A DNA stretch of 64,000 bases from Pseudonocardia halophobica (GTDB taxonomy: Bacteria > Actinomycetota > Actinomycetes > Mycobacteriales > Pseudonocardiaceae): positions 51,279-115,278 of the forward strand of contig NZ_BSFQ01000022.1 of NCBI RefSeq assembly GCF_027922425.1, read 5' to 3'. The notes beneath the pieces are model-generated. The model was not told where the DNA came from, searched no databases, and saw only the letters and a program-made list of their open reading frames with translations. Below are positions 7,638-16,911 of the stretch, in pieces. Every line of letters starts with the position of its first letter. Position 1 is the first letter of the stretch. Both the position numbers and the translations under genes were made by a program.

Positions 7638-8750
7638 ATGTCGACTTCCCTGCCCCTGGTCTTCGACGCGCCGAAGCGCGCGACCCCGCCCCGTCACCTC
7701 GCCGACCTCGATCCCGCCGAGCGCAAGGCGGCGGTGACGGAGCTCGGCCTGCCCGGCTTCCGGGCCGACCAGCTGGCGCGGCACTACTTCGGCAGGCTGA
7801 CCGCCGACCTCGGCGAGATGAGCGACCTGCCGGCCGCCGCCCGCGCGCAGCTCGGGGCGCTGCTGCCGCCGCTGGTCCGGACGGTCAAGGAGCAGGTCTG
7901 CGACGACGGGCAGACCCGCAAGACCCTCTGGAAAGGCCACGACGGCACGCTCGCCGAGTCCGTCCTCATGGGCTACCCGGACCGCGCCACGGTCTGCATC
8001 TCCAGCCAGGCCGGCTGCGGCATGGCCTGCCCGTTCTGCGCCACGGGCCAGGGCGGGCTGCAGCGCAACCTGTCCACGGCCGAGATCGTCGACCAGGTGC
8101 GGCAGGCCGCGCGCAAGGCGCAGGAGGGCGCGCTGGGCGAGCCCCGGCGGCTGTCGAACATCGTGTTCATGGGCATGGGTGAGCCGCTCGCGAACTACAA
8201 GCGGGTCGTCGCCGCGCTGCGCCGGATCACCGAGCCCGCCCCGAGCGGCCTCGGCATCTCCCCGCGCGGGGTCACCGTGTCGACCGTCGGGCTGGTCCCG
8301 GCCATCGACAAGCTCGCGCAGGAGGGGCTGCCGGTCACCCTGGCGATCTCCCTCCACACCCCGGACGACGAGCTGCGCGACACCCTCGTGCCCGTCAACA
8401 ACCGCTGGAAGGTCGCCGAGGTCCTCGACGCCGGGCGGCGCTACGCGCAGACGACCGGGCGTCGGATCAGCATCGAGTACGCCCTGATCCGGGACGTGAA
8501 CGACCAGCCCTGGCGCGCCGACCTGCTCGGCAAGCTACTGCGCCAGCGGATCGGCACCAAGCGCGTGCACGTGAACCTCATCCCGCTCAACCCGACGCCG
8601 GGCAGCGAGTGGGACGCGAGCCCCAAGCCCGTCGAGCGGGAGTTCGTGCGCCGGGTGCAGGCCGCCGGCGTCTCCTGCACGGTCCGCGACACCCGCGGCC
8701 AGGAGATCGACGCCGCCTGCGGCCAGCTCGCCGCCACCGCCCGCACCTGA
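7638..8750 (+). CDS. rlmN: Dual-specificity RNA methyltransferase RlmN (23S A2503 and tRNA A37)
   Basis: A 370-residue radical SAM enzyme that adds a methyl to C2 of A2503 in 23S rRNA (and tRNA A37 in some species). The radical SAM motif CGMACPFC (Cys127, Cys131, Cys134) binds the 4Fe-4S cluster. ISSQAGCGMACPFCATG, NIVFMGMGEPLANY and ISLHTPDDELR are family hallmarks, and the C-terminal VRDTRGQEIDAACGQL contains the second catalytic Cys. The ATG at 7638 has GGAAGGG upstream. In related genomes rlmN follows cdsA, as here with two genes between. Confidence 0.97.
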   Translation: MSTSLPLVFDAPKRATPPRHLADLDPAERKAAVTELGLPGFRADQLARHYFGRLTADLGEMSDLPAAARAQLGALLPPLVRTVKEQVCDDGQTRKTLWKGHDGTLAESVLMGYPDRATVCISSQAGCGMACPFCATGQGGLQRNLSTAEIVDQVRQAARKAQEGALGEPRRLSNIVFMGMGEPLANYKRVVAALRRITEPAPSGLGISPRGVTVSTVGLVPAIDKLAQEGLPVTLAISLHTPDDELRDTLVPVNNRWKVAEVLDAGRRYAQTTGRRISIEYALIRDVNDQPWRADLLGKLLRQRIGTKRVHVNLIPLNPTPGSEWDASPKPVEREFVRRVQAAGVSCTVRDTRGQEIDAACGQLAATART

Positions 8751-8760
8751 CCCCGACCGC

Positions 8761-8809
8761 AGCGAACGGCGCTCTCGCTCACCAGGTGTGAGCGAAGGCG
8801 CCGCTCGCT
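8761..8809. terminator. Imperfect long hairpin after rlmN
   Basis: A 22-nt left arm (8761-8782) pairs with 8788-8809 with three mismatches around a 5-nt loop. It starts 10 bp after the rlmN stop, in a convergent gap, so a terminator is the simplest reading. There is no U-tract. Confidence 0.55.
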
Positions 8810-8834
8810 CGTCGGGTTCGTGCAGTCAGGCCTC

Positions 8835-8874
8835 GTGAGTGGCGATAGCTGCCATAGCGACTATCGCCACTCAC
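8835..8874. terminator. Perfect 14-bp hairpin between rlmN and the ABC ATPase gene
   Basis: GTGAGTGGCGATAG (8835-8848) and its exact complement (8861-8874) flank a 12-nt loop. It lies 5 bp past the end of the minus-strand ATPase gene and probably ends that operon. The outer arm resembles those of the palindromic elements at 14507 and 16865. Confidence 0.7.
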
Positions 8875-8879
8875 AGGGG

Positions 8880-9968
<1,089 letters not shown>

Positions 9969-9998
9969 GACGGGCCTCCTTCACTGGACTGGCCCCGG

Positions 9999-10874
9999 TC
10001 ACTTCACGGCTCCGAAGGAGAGGCCCTGGACGAGCTTGTTCTGGGCGATCCACCCGGCGATGACGACGGGCAGCGCGGCCAGGGTGGCCGCGGCGCACAG
10101 CTTGGCGAAGTACAGCCCCTCGGAGGTGATGAACCCGACGAGGAACACCGGCACGGTCGCGGCCCGCGCCGCGGTGAGGTTGACGGCGAAGAAGAACTCG
10201 TTCCACGCGAAGATCACGCAGATCAGCGCGGTGGCCGCCATGCCGGGGGAGATGACCGGGAGCACGACCTCGCGCAGCGACCGCGCGAGCGAGGCCCCGT
10301 CCATGCTCGCCGCCTCCAGCAGCTCCTTCGGGACCTCCTGGAAGAACGACCGCATCATCCACACGGCGATCGGCAGGTTCATGGCCGTGTAGAGGATGAT
10401 CAGCGTCCAGATGTTGTCGAGCATCCCGACGTTGTTGACGACGACGTAGATCGGCACGATCGCCGCCACGACCGGGAGCATCTTCGTGGAGATGAAGAAG
10501 AACAGGACGTCCTGGACCTTCTTCACCGGGCGCAACGACACCGCGAACGCCGCGGGCGTGGCCAGCGCCAGCACCAGGATCGTCGAGACGACCGTGGCGA
10601 ACAGCGAGTTGAGCAGGTACGGGCCGATGCCGGCGTCGAACACCGTGCGGAACTGCTCCAGCGTCGGCGTGAAGAACAGCTTCGGCGGCGACGTGTAGGC
10701 GTCGGCCTCCTGCTTGAAGGCCGTGAGGACCATCCAGAGGATCGGGAAGAAGAACCCGATGCCGACGATCCAGGCCAGCACGGTCAGCAGGCTCGAGCCG
10801 ACCTTGCCCTTCTTCGCAGGGGCGAGCTCCTCCGTGCGCGCGGCGGGCGCACGTTCGGCGGTGGGGGCGGCCAT
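9999..10874 (-). CDS. Carbohydrate ABC transporter permease (MalG/UgpE type)
   Basis: A 291-residue inner membrane permease with six predicted helices. The EAA loop reads EVPKELLEAASMDGASLARSLREVVLP, the contact site for the ATPase. The cytoplasmic N-terminus is Ala/Pro-rich. The ATG at 10872-10874 overlaps the stop of the upstream permease (ATGA) and has a very strong ribosome binding site (GGAGGAGAGGAG), so translation is coupled. The partner genes on both sides make it part of a CUT1-type sugar importer. Confidence 0.93.
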   Translation of the reverse strand: MAAPTAERAPAARTEELAPAKKGKVGSSLLTVLAWIVGIGFFFPILWMVLTAFKQEADAYTSPPKLFFTPTLEQFRTVFDAGIGPYLLNSLFATVVSTILVLALATPAAFAVSLRPVKKVQDVLFFFISTKMLPVVAAIVPIYVVVNNVGMLDNIWTLIILYTAMNLPIAVWMMRSFFQEVPKELLEAASMDGASLARSLREVVLPVISPGMAATALICVIFAWNEFFFAVNLTAARAATVPVFLVGFITSEGLYFAKLCAAATLAALPVVIAGWIAQNKLVQGLSFGAVK

Positions 10875-11815
10875 CACGTCTCCTCTCCTCCGGAGAAGCT
10901 GCGGAAGATCAACCGCAGGGCGAACGTGGCGACGATGATCGTGGCGACCACGACGACCACGCCCATCGCGGCGGACTGTCCGATGTCGAAGCCCAGGAAC
11001 GCGCGCTGGTAGATGTAGAAGGGCAGGTTCGCGCTGGCGGTGCCCGGGCCGCCCTGGGTCATCATGTAGATGGCGTCGAAGGTGTTGATCAGGTAGATCG
11101 CGCCGAGCACGATGCCCAGCTCGATGAACCGGCGCAGGTGCGGGATCGTCACCTCGCGGAAGACGCCCCAGGTGTTGGCGCCGTCGACCCGGGCCGCCTC
11201 CAGTACGTCGTGCGGCTGGCTCTGCAGGCCCGCGAGGATCAGCAGCATCATGAACGGCGTCCACTGCCAGACCAGGGCGATCATCACCGAGGTCAGCGGG
11301 AACGTCGAGATCCAGTCCGTGTCGCCCGCGCCGAAGGGCGAGAGCACGAAGTTGATCAGGCCGTAGGTCGGGTCGAACAGGACCGTCTTCCACAGCAGCG
11401 CGGCCGCGACCGGCGTGATGAGGAACGGCGTGATCAGCAGCGTGCGGATGAACCCCCGGCCGAAGAAGGCCCGGTCCAGGAGCAGGGCGAACAGCAGCCC
11501 CAGGAGCAGCGAGAACAGCACGGCGCCCGCGGTGAGCAGCACCGTGTTGAGGGCGACCTGGCGGAACTGGCTGTCCGTGAACACCAGGATGTAGTTGTCC
11601 ACGCCCACGAACTGCCGGCTGCCCGGGCGCACCAGGTTCCAGGACTGCAGCGAGTAGTAGATCGTGAACAGGAACGGCAGCTGCGTGACGATGATCGTGA
11701 AGACCAGCGCCGGCAGCAGCGGGGCGCGGCGGATCCACCCGTCGGCCCGCGATCCCGGTCCGCGGTCCGGCCGGCGGGGCGTGAGCTCCGCGGGCCGCTC
11801 GGCGGTGACGGTCAT
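10874..11815 (-). CDS. Carbohydrate ABC transporter permease (MalF/UgpA type)
   Basis: A 313-residue permease with six or so membrane helices. The EAA loop is QPHDVLEAARVDGANTWGVFREVTIPHL, near residue 205. A basic N-terminal stretch precedes the first helix (PLLPALVFTIIVTQLPFLF). Its ATG (11813-11815) overlaps the binding-protein stop by ATGA, and its own stop overlaps the next permease start the same way, so all three are translationally coupled. Confidence 0.93.
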   Translation of the reverse strand: MTVTAERPAELTPRRPDRGPGSRADGWIRRAPLLPALVFTIIVTQLPFLFTIYYSLQSWNLVRPGSRQFVGVDNYILVFTDSQFRQVALNTVLLTAGAVLFSLLLGLLFALLLDRAFFGRGFIRTLLITPFLITPVAAALLWKTVLFDPTYGLINFVLSPFGAGDTDWISTFPLTSVMIALVWQWTPFMMLLILAGLQSQPHDVLEAARVDGANTWGVFREVTIPHLRRFIELGIVLGAIYLINTFDAIYMMTQGGPGTASANLPFYIYQRAFLGFDIGQSAAMGVVVVVATIIVATFALRLIFRSFSGGEET

Positions 11816-13245
11816 TGTCCGGCCCCCTGTCGCTGGTAGGACTCGCCGACGGTCTCGGCGTAGACCTGGGCCTGGTCGAGCGCCTCGTCGGTCGTCTGCT
11901 GGCCGGCGATGGCCGCCGACAGCTGCTGGCTGACCCGCGTGCCGAGGTCCTGGAACTCGGGGATGGCGAGGAACTGCACGCCGGTGTAGGGCACCGGCTC
12001 GACGGTCGGGTTCTTCTGGTCGGCCGCCGCGATGGCGTCGAGCGTCTGCTGCGCGTAGGCCTTCGACGCCTCGACGTACTCGGGGATCTGGTAGGTCGAC
12101 TGCCGGGCGCCGGGCGGTACGTGCTCCCACCCGAGCTGCTGGCCGACCATCGGCCCGTACTCCTTGCTCGTCATCCAGGACAGGAACTTCCAGGTGTCCT
12201 CGGTGCTGCCCTTCTCGTCCGAGGTCTTCGGGATGGCGAGCGACCAGGTGTAGAGCCAGCCCGAGTCGGGCTTCTCGACGATCGGCGCCGGCGCGTAGCC
12301 GACCTTGCCGGCGACCCGGCTCTCGTCCGGGTTCTCGACGATGCCTGCGGCGACCGTGGCGTCGTACCACATGGCCGCGTTGCCCTGGCTGAACTGCGTG
12401 CCGCACTCGCTGAACCCGCTGGTCGCGGCGCCGGGCTCGCCGTACTGGCGGACCAGGTCGACGTAGAAGTTCGCGGCCTGCCGGAACTGCGGCGAGGTGA
12501 GCTGGGCGTTCCACTGCGGGTCGTACCAGCGGGCGCCGAAGGTGTTGGCGACGGTGTCGAACGGCGCCATGACCTCGCCCCAGCCGGGCTTGCCGCGCAG
12601 GCAGATCCCCGACATGCCCGTGTCCGGGTTGTCGAGCTTCTGGGCCGCAGCGGCGATCTCCTGCCACGTCGGCTGCGCCGGCATCGTGATCCCGGCCTGC
12701 TCGAAGAGGTCCTTGCGGTACATCAGGAAGGACGACTCGCCGTAGAACGGGACGGAGTACATGTGCCCGTCGGGGCCGGAGAGGGCCTCGCGGACGGCGG
12801 GGATGAAGTCGTTCTCGTCGTAGCCCGGGCTGCGGGCCATCAGCGGGTCGAGGTCGACGAGCCAGCCGTTGGCGGCCCACTGCGGCGTCTCGTAGTTCGA
12901 GATCATGACCGCGTCGAACTCGCCGCCGCCGGTGGCGACCGACGCCGTGATCTTGGCGCGGGCCTCGTTCTCGGACAGGCTCACGAACTTCAGCCGGATG
13001 CCGGGGTTCTCGGCCTCGAACTGCGGCGAGAGCTGGATGGCGTCCTGCATCTGCGGGTTGGACACGATCGCGATCGTGATCGTGCGCTGGCCGTCGCCCC
13101 CGCCGCCGAGGTCACCGGCGCCCGCGCAGCCGGAGAGGGCGAGCGCGAGTGCGGCGAGCAGGGCGAGGGGCCCCGACCGGGCGAGCCGGAGCCGGCCCGG
13201 GGTGCGACGGGGCGGTCGGTCGGATCTCCTGTGCGGTGGGGCCAC
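11812..13245 (-). CDS. Extracellular sugar-binding lipoprotein of the ABC importer
   Basis: A 477-residue family 1 solute-binding protein. The start is a GTG at 13243-13245 behind GGAGGG with about 6 nt spacing; upstream in-frame codons lack a ribosome binding site. A basic N-terminus and hydrophobic core end in LALALSGC, a lipobox. The mature part begins ITIAIVSNPQMQDAIQLSPQF and contains the FDAVMISNYETPQWA and MYSVPFYGESSFLMYRKDL strands of this family. It is the first gene of the four-gene importer operon, divergent from the LacI-type regulator, with an operator-like palindrome in between. Confidence 0.92.
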   Translation of the reverse strand: MAPPHRRSDRPPRRTPGRLRLARSGPLALLAALALALSGCAGAGDLGGGGDGQRTITIAIVSNPQMQDAIQLSPQFEAENPGIRLKFVSLSENEARAKITASVATGGGEFDAVMISNYETPQWAANGWLVDLDPLMARSPGYDENDFIPAVREALSGPDGHMYSVPFYGESSFLMYRKDLFEQAGITMPAQPTWQEIAAAAQKLDNPDTGMSGICLRGKPGWGEVMAPFDTVANTFGARWYDPQWNAQLTSPQFRQAANFYVDLVRQYGEPGAATSGFSECGTQFSQGNAAMWYDATVAAGIVENPDESRVAGKVGYAPAPIVEKPDSGWLYTWSLAIPKTSDEKGSTEDTWKFLSWMTSKEYGPMVGQQLGWEHVPPGARQSTYQIPEYVEASKAYAQQTLDAIAAADQKNPTVEPVPYTGVQFLAIPEFQDLGTRVSQQLSAAIAGQQTTDEALDQAQVYAETVGESYQRQGAGQ

Positions 13246-13409
13246 GATGCCCTCCTGATCGGTCGCCGTCGTCCGCCCCGCCGCGGCGGGCGCCCGTGGG
13301 GCCGTCCCGGTGCACCGCGGCGGAACCGACTGTCTTCGCGGGTTCCCCGTCGTGCAGACCCCGCACCGGACGTGTTCCATGTCACGACGGAAGCACGGTA
13401 AGGGGAAGT

Positions 13410-13431
13410 TAAGCGCTTGCGCAACCGCTTA
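13410..13431. promoter_or_regulatory. LacI-family operator between importer operon and regulator
   Basis: TAAGCG (13410-13415) and CGCTTA (13426-13431) are perfect inverted half-sites, and TTGCGCAA (13417-13424) sits exactly at the same centre. Only one base pair (13416/13425) breaks symmetry over 22 bp. The AAGCG..CGCTT form with a central CG is typical of LacI/GalR operators. It is 165 bp from the binding-protein start and 85 bp from the regulator start. Confidence 0.8.
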
Positions 13432-13515
13432 CGTCGTATGGTTCCCTGCATCCGGTGACACGGCTCACGCCGAAGGGGCCGTCTGTGCCCGGGGCCGGTG
13501 GAGCGGGAGGTGCGC

Positions 13516-14511
13516 GTGGCGACCATGGCCGACGTGGCGCGGCTGGCCGGGGTGTCGATCGCGACGGTGTCCCACGTCCTCAACGGGACCCGCGCCGTCC
13601 GCCCCGCGACGCGGGCCCTGGTGCTCGACGCCGTCCGCGCCGCCGACTACACCCCCAACTCCGTGGCGCAGTCGCTCGCCACCGCCCGCACCACCACGAT
13701 CGGGCTCGCGCTCTCGGCGATCTCCAACCCGTTCCTCGGCGAGCTGATCCACGCGATCGAGGCCGAGGCCGCCCGGCAGGGCTACACGCTGCTGCTCGTC
13801 GACCCGCACGAGGACCCCGACTACGAGGACACGGTGATCCGACGGCTGCACGCCCGCCGGGTCGACGGCGTGCTGTTCGCGCCCTCCGCCCGGCCGGGGG
13901 AGGCGCTGAAGTACCTGGGCGCCCGCGGCGTGCCGACCGTGCTCGTCGACCGGCTGATCGACGACCGGATGGACCAGGTCGGCAGCGAGAACGTCGAGGC
14001 GGTCGCGGGGCTCGTCGCCCACCTCGCCGGGCGCGGGCACCGCCGCGTCGCGCTGGTGGCGGGCCACCCCGGGCTGCAGACGACGGTCGAACGGATCGAG
14101 GGCTACCGGCTCGGGCTGCGCCGCGCGGGCCTCGACCGGGACCCCCGGCTGCTGGTCGACGGGCACTCGGCCGAAGAGCCCGCCCGGGTCGCCGTGCACG
14201 CCCTGCTCGCCACGGCCCACCCGCCCACGGCGGTGATCACCGGTAACAACTCCATGACGATCGGGGCGATGCAGGCGTTCCGGGAGGCGGGGGTCGACGT
14301 GCCGCGGGACGTCGCGCTGGCCTGCTTCGACGACTTCCCCTGGGCGGACCTCTTCGCCCCGCGGCTCACCGTCGTCGCGCAGCCCTTCGCGGAGATGGGG
14401 CGGGAGGCGGTGCGACTGCTGCTGCGCCGCATGGCCGACCCCACCGCCGAGCCCGTGACCACCCGTCTCACCCCCCGGTTCGTGCACCGCGACTCGTGCG
14501 GCTGCCCGTGA
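13516..14511 (+). CDS. LacI-family transcriptional regulator
   Basis: A 331-residue regulator with an N-terminal LacI helix-turn-helix, MADVARLAGVSIATVSHVLNG, and a hinge helix (TPNSVAQSLAT), then a periplasmic-binding-protein-like sensor domain from about residue 60 (TTTIGLALSAISNPFLGELIHAIE) that should bind the sugar effector. The GTG at 13516 is chosen because GGGAGG lies 5 nt before it; a GTG at 13498 is possible but lacks a site. It is divergent from the sugar importer operon and very likely represses it through the palindrome at 13410-13431. Its stop codon lies inside a palindromic repeat element. Confidence 0.92.
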   Translation: MATMADVARLAGVSIATVSHVLNGTRAVRPATRALVLDAVRAADYTPNSVAQSLATARTTTIGLALSAISNPFLGELIHAIEAEAARQGYTLLLVDPHEDPDYEDTVIRRLHARRVDGVLFAPSARPGEALKYLGARGVPTVLVDRLIDDRMDQVGSENVEAVAGLVAHLAGRGHRRVALVAGHPGLQTTVERIEGYRLGLRRAGLDRDPRLLVDGHSAEEPARVAVHALLATAHPPTAVITGNNSMTIGAMQAFREAGVDVPRDVALACFDDFPWADLFAPRLTVVAQPFAEMGREAVRLLLRRMADPTAEPVTTRLTPRFVHRDSCGCP

Positions 14512-14551
14512 GCGGCAACTGCCCCTAGAGGGGCAGTCGCCACGCACGACC
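14507..14551. repeat. Palindromic intergenic element, copy 1
   Basis: A central near-palindrome (ACTGCCCCT, AG, AGGGGCAGT; 14518-14537) is framed by imperfect outer arms. It matches the reverse complement of 16865-16911 at nearly every position. The TGA within it is the stop codon of the LacI-type gene. It may act as a terminator. Confidence 0.8.
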
Positions 14552-14630
14552 TCGGGTGAGCTGCGAGAACGCGTCCACCGGCAGGGGAGTCCGCTCGCCT
14601 CCGTCGTCGCCGCACGCCACACTGGACGGC

Positions 14631-15698
14631 GTGGACCTGCCCGTGATGCCGCCCGTCGCGCCGATGCTGGCCAAGCCCGTCAAGGACATCCCGCCCGGTC
14701 AGCTGTACGAGCCGAAGTGGGACGGCTTCCGGTCGATCGTCTTCCGCGACGGCGACGAGATCGAGATCGGCAGCCGCAACGAGCGGCCGATGACCCGGTA
14801 CTTCCCCGAGGTCGTCGAGGCGGTGCGGGCGAACTTCCCGGAGCGCGCGGTGATCGACGGCGAGATCGTCGTGGCCGACACCGGCCGCAACACCCTCGAC
14901 TTCGAGGCCCTCCAGCAGCGTGTGCACCCCGCGGCGAGCCGGGTGAAGCTGCTGTCCGAGCAGACCCCGGCCAGCTTCATCGCGTTCGACCTGCTCGCGA
15001 TCGGCGACGAGGACCTCACCGAGGAGCCCTTCGAGGTGCGGCGCGCCCGGCTGGAGGAGGCGCTCGCGAAGGCACAGCCGCCGGTCCACCTCACCCCGCT
15101 GACCCGCGACACCGACGAGGCGCGCCGCTGGTTCGAGCAGTTCGAGGGCGCGGGGCTCGACGGGCTGATCGCCAAGAAGCCCGACCAGACCTACCAGCCC
15201 GACAAGCGGGTGATGGCCAAGATCAAGCACGAGCGCACCTGCGACTGCGTGGTCGCCGGCTACCGGGTGCACAAGTCCGGGCCCGACGCGATCGGCTCGC
15301 TCCTGCTCGGGCTGTTCGACGACCGGGGCGTGCTCGCGTCCGTCGGCGTGGTCGGGGCCTTCCCGATGGCGACCCGGCGATCGCTGTTCACCGAGCTCCA
15401 GCCGCTGGTCACGGAGTTCGAGGGGCACCCCTGGAACTGGGCGGCGCACCTGGACGGGGAGCGGACCCCGCGCAAGAACGAGACCAGTCGGTGGAACGCG
15501 GGCAAGGACCTGTCGTTCACCCCGCTGCGCCCCGAGCGGGTCGTCGAGGTCCGCTACGACTACATGGAGGGCGCGCGCTTCCGGCACACCGCCCAGTTCG
15601 TCCGCTGGCGGCCCGACCGCGAGCCGGGGTCGTGCACCTACGAGCAGCTCGAGCGGCCCGTCTCCTTCGACCTCGCCGAGGTGCTGGCGAGCGGCTGA
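14631..15698 (+). CDS. ligC: ATP-dependent DNA ligase (LigC type)
   Basis: A 355-residue ATP-dependent ligase. Motif I KWDGFR has the AMP-accepting Lys29; motif III is FIAFDLLAI, motif IV DGLIAKKP, and motif V VMAKIKHERTC. The C-terminal OB fold follows (about residues 215-330). Size and neighbourhood fit LigC rather than the larger LigB or LigD. In mycobacteria LigC works with a stand-alone Prim-PolC polymerase in excision repair; a homologue of that polymerase lies at 16905-17861. The GTG at 14631 is 7 nt after CACACT, consistent with a leaderless message. Confidence 0.92.
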   Translation: MDLPVMPPVAPMLAKPVKDIPPGQLYEPKWDGFRSIVFRDGDEIEIGSRNERPMTRYFPEVVEAVRANFPERAVIDGEIVVADTGRNTLDFEALQQRVHPAASRVKLLSEQTPASFIAFDLLAIGDEDLTEEPFEVRRARLEEALAKAQPPVHLTPLTRDTDEARRWFEQFEGAGLDGLIAKKPDQTYQPDKRVMAKIKHERTCDCVVAGYRVHKSGPDAIGSLLLGLFDDRGVLASVGVVGAFPMATRRSLFTELQPLVTEFEGHPWNWAAHLDGERTPRKNETSRWNAGKDLSFTPLRPERVVEVRYDYMEGARFRHTAQFVRWRPDREPGSCTYEQLERPVSFDLAEVLASG

Positions 15699-15758
15699 TC
15701 CGGCGCGCCCCGGCGTCGCCGCTGGTCAGCCGGGCGGGGAGAGGGCATCCTTGATCCC

Positions 15759-16214
15759 GTGGACACCGCCCACGACCGGCCCGGACACGTGCACGGGCCC
15801 GGCTGCGACCACTCGGCCGACAAGCCGATCGGCTGGTGGCTCAAACACGTCGACCGGTTGATCGAGTCGTCGCTCGACCGGACCCTCGCCGGGGAGGGGA
15901 TCGGCCGCCGCCACTGGCAGACCCTCAACGCGATCGCCGGCGGCGCCGACACCCTCGCCGCGCTCGACTCGTCCCTGGCGCCCTTCCGCGGCACCGGACC
16001 CGAGATCCGCATGGTCCTCGACCAGCTGCGAGCCAAGGGCTGGGTGCAGGAGGCGGCCGGACGCGTCACGATCACCCCCGCGGGCGCCGCCGCCCGCGGC
16101 CGGTTGGTCGCCGCGGTCCGCGACCACCGCGCGCGGATCACCGACGGCATCAGCGACGACGAGTACCGCGCCACCGTCGCGGTCCTACGGCGGATGGCCC
16201 GCAACCTCTCCTGA
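15759..16214 (+). CDS. MarR-like winged-helix regulator
   Basis: A 151-residue protein. Residues 25-60 form helices reading WWLKHVDRLIESSLDRTLAGEGI-type sequence; the middle (about 65-110) fits a winged helix with IRMVLDQLRAKGWVQEAAGRVTITPAG, the recognition and wing region of MarR-family proteins. The His-rich N-terminus (HDRPGHVHGPGCDH) could bind metal. It lies between ligC and mug on the same strand and may respond to a stress linked to them, though that is inference. The GTG start is 7 nt after a CATCCT -10-like box. Confidence 0.72.
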   Translation: MDTAHDRPGHVHGPGCDHSADKPIGWWLKHVDRLIESSLDRTLAGEGIGRRHWQTLNAIAGGADTLAALDSSLAPFRGTGPEIRMVLDQLRAKGWVQEAAGRVTITPAGAAARGRLVAAVRDHRARITDGISDDEYRATVAVLRRMARNLS

Positions 16215-16292
16215 ACCGGCCGGACCCGCCCGAACGGGCCCTTCCGTCCGGGTCCGGGTGCGCGCCCTCCCGCCTGCGGCGATGATGAGCCC

Positions 16293-16847
16293 ATGGCGAT
16301 GCCGACCGCGGCCGAACTGGAGGCCGCACGGGAGCGCCTGCTCCCGGACGTCCTGCCGGGACCGGACGACCCGGCCCTGCGGGTGCTCTTCTGCGGCATC
16401 AACCCGGGGCTCGTCTCGGCGGCCACGGGCCACCACTTCGCCCGCCCCGGCAACCGCTTCTGGCCGGTGCTGCACGACTCCGGGTTCACGCCGCGGCTGC
16501 TGCGCCCGGACGAGCAGGGCGAGCTGCCGGGCTGGGGCCTCGGTATCACCAACATGGCCGCCCGGCCCACCGCCCGGGCGGACGAGCTGTCGGACGCCGA
16601 GCTGCTCGAGGGCGGCGAGGTGCTGCGCGCGCTGGTGGAGCGGCTGCGCCCGAGCTGGCTCGCCGTGGTCGGGATGGGGGCCTACCGCACGGCCTTCGCC
16701 GATCGTGGCGCGCTGGTCGGGGCGCAGGAGCCCGCGCTCGGCGCCACGCGGATCTGGGTGCTGCCCAACCCCAGCGGTCTGAACGCCCACTGGTCGCGCG
16801 CCACGCTCACCGAGGAGTTCGCGCGGCTGCGGGCCGCAGCCTTCTGA
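16293..16847 (+). CDS. mug: G:T/U mismatch-specific DNA glycosylase
   Basis: A 184-residue Mug-type member of the uracil-DNA glycosylase superfamily, which removes uracil or modified pyrimidines opposite G in base excision repair. LFCGINPG is the Mug catalytic motif (Asn as water activator) and LPNPSGLNAHW is the motif that inserts into the duplex. RPGNRFWPVLHDSGFTPR is also conserved. GATGAT lies 6 nt before the ATG, a leaderless pattern. It lies between ligC and the Prim-PolC gene, which gives a glycosylase, polymerase and ligase in one 3.2-kb stretch. Confidence 0.93.
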   Translation: MAMPTAAELEAARERLLPDVLPGPDDPALRVLFCGINPGLVSAATGHHFARPGNRFWPVLHDSGFTPRLLRPDEQGELPGWGLGITNMAARPTARADELSDAELLEGGEVLRALVERLRPSWLAVVGMGAYRTAFADRGALVGAQEPALGATRIWVLPNPSGLNAHWSRATLTEEFARLRAAAF

Positions 16848-16864
16848 CACCGCAGGTCACCGGG

Positions 16865-16911
16865 GGTCGTGCGTGGCGAGTGCCCCTCTAGGGGCAGTCG
16901 CCGCTCACAGG
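16865..16911. repeat. Palindromic intergenic element, copy 2 (inverted)
   Basis: The reverse complement matches 14507-14551 almost base for base, including the AGGGGCA core and the GGTCGTGCGTGG outer arm. It overlaps the end of the Prim-PolC gene, whose TGA stop (16905-16907) is the same TGA that stops the LacI-type gene in copy 1. Confidence 0.8.
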
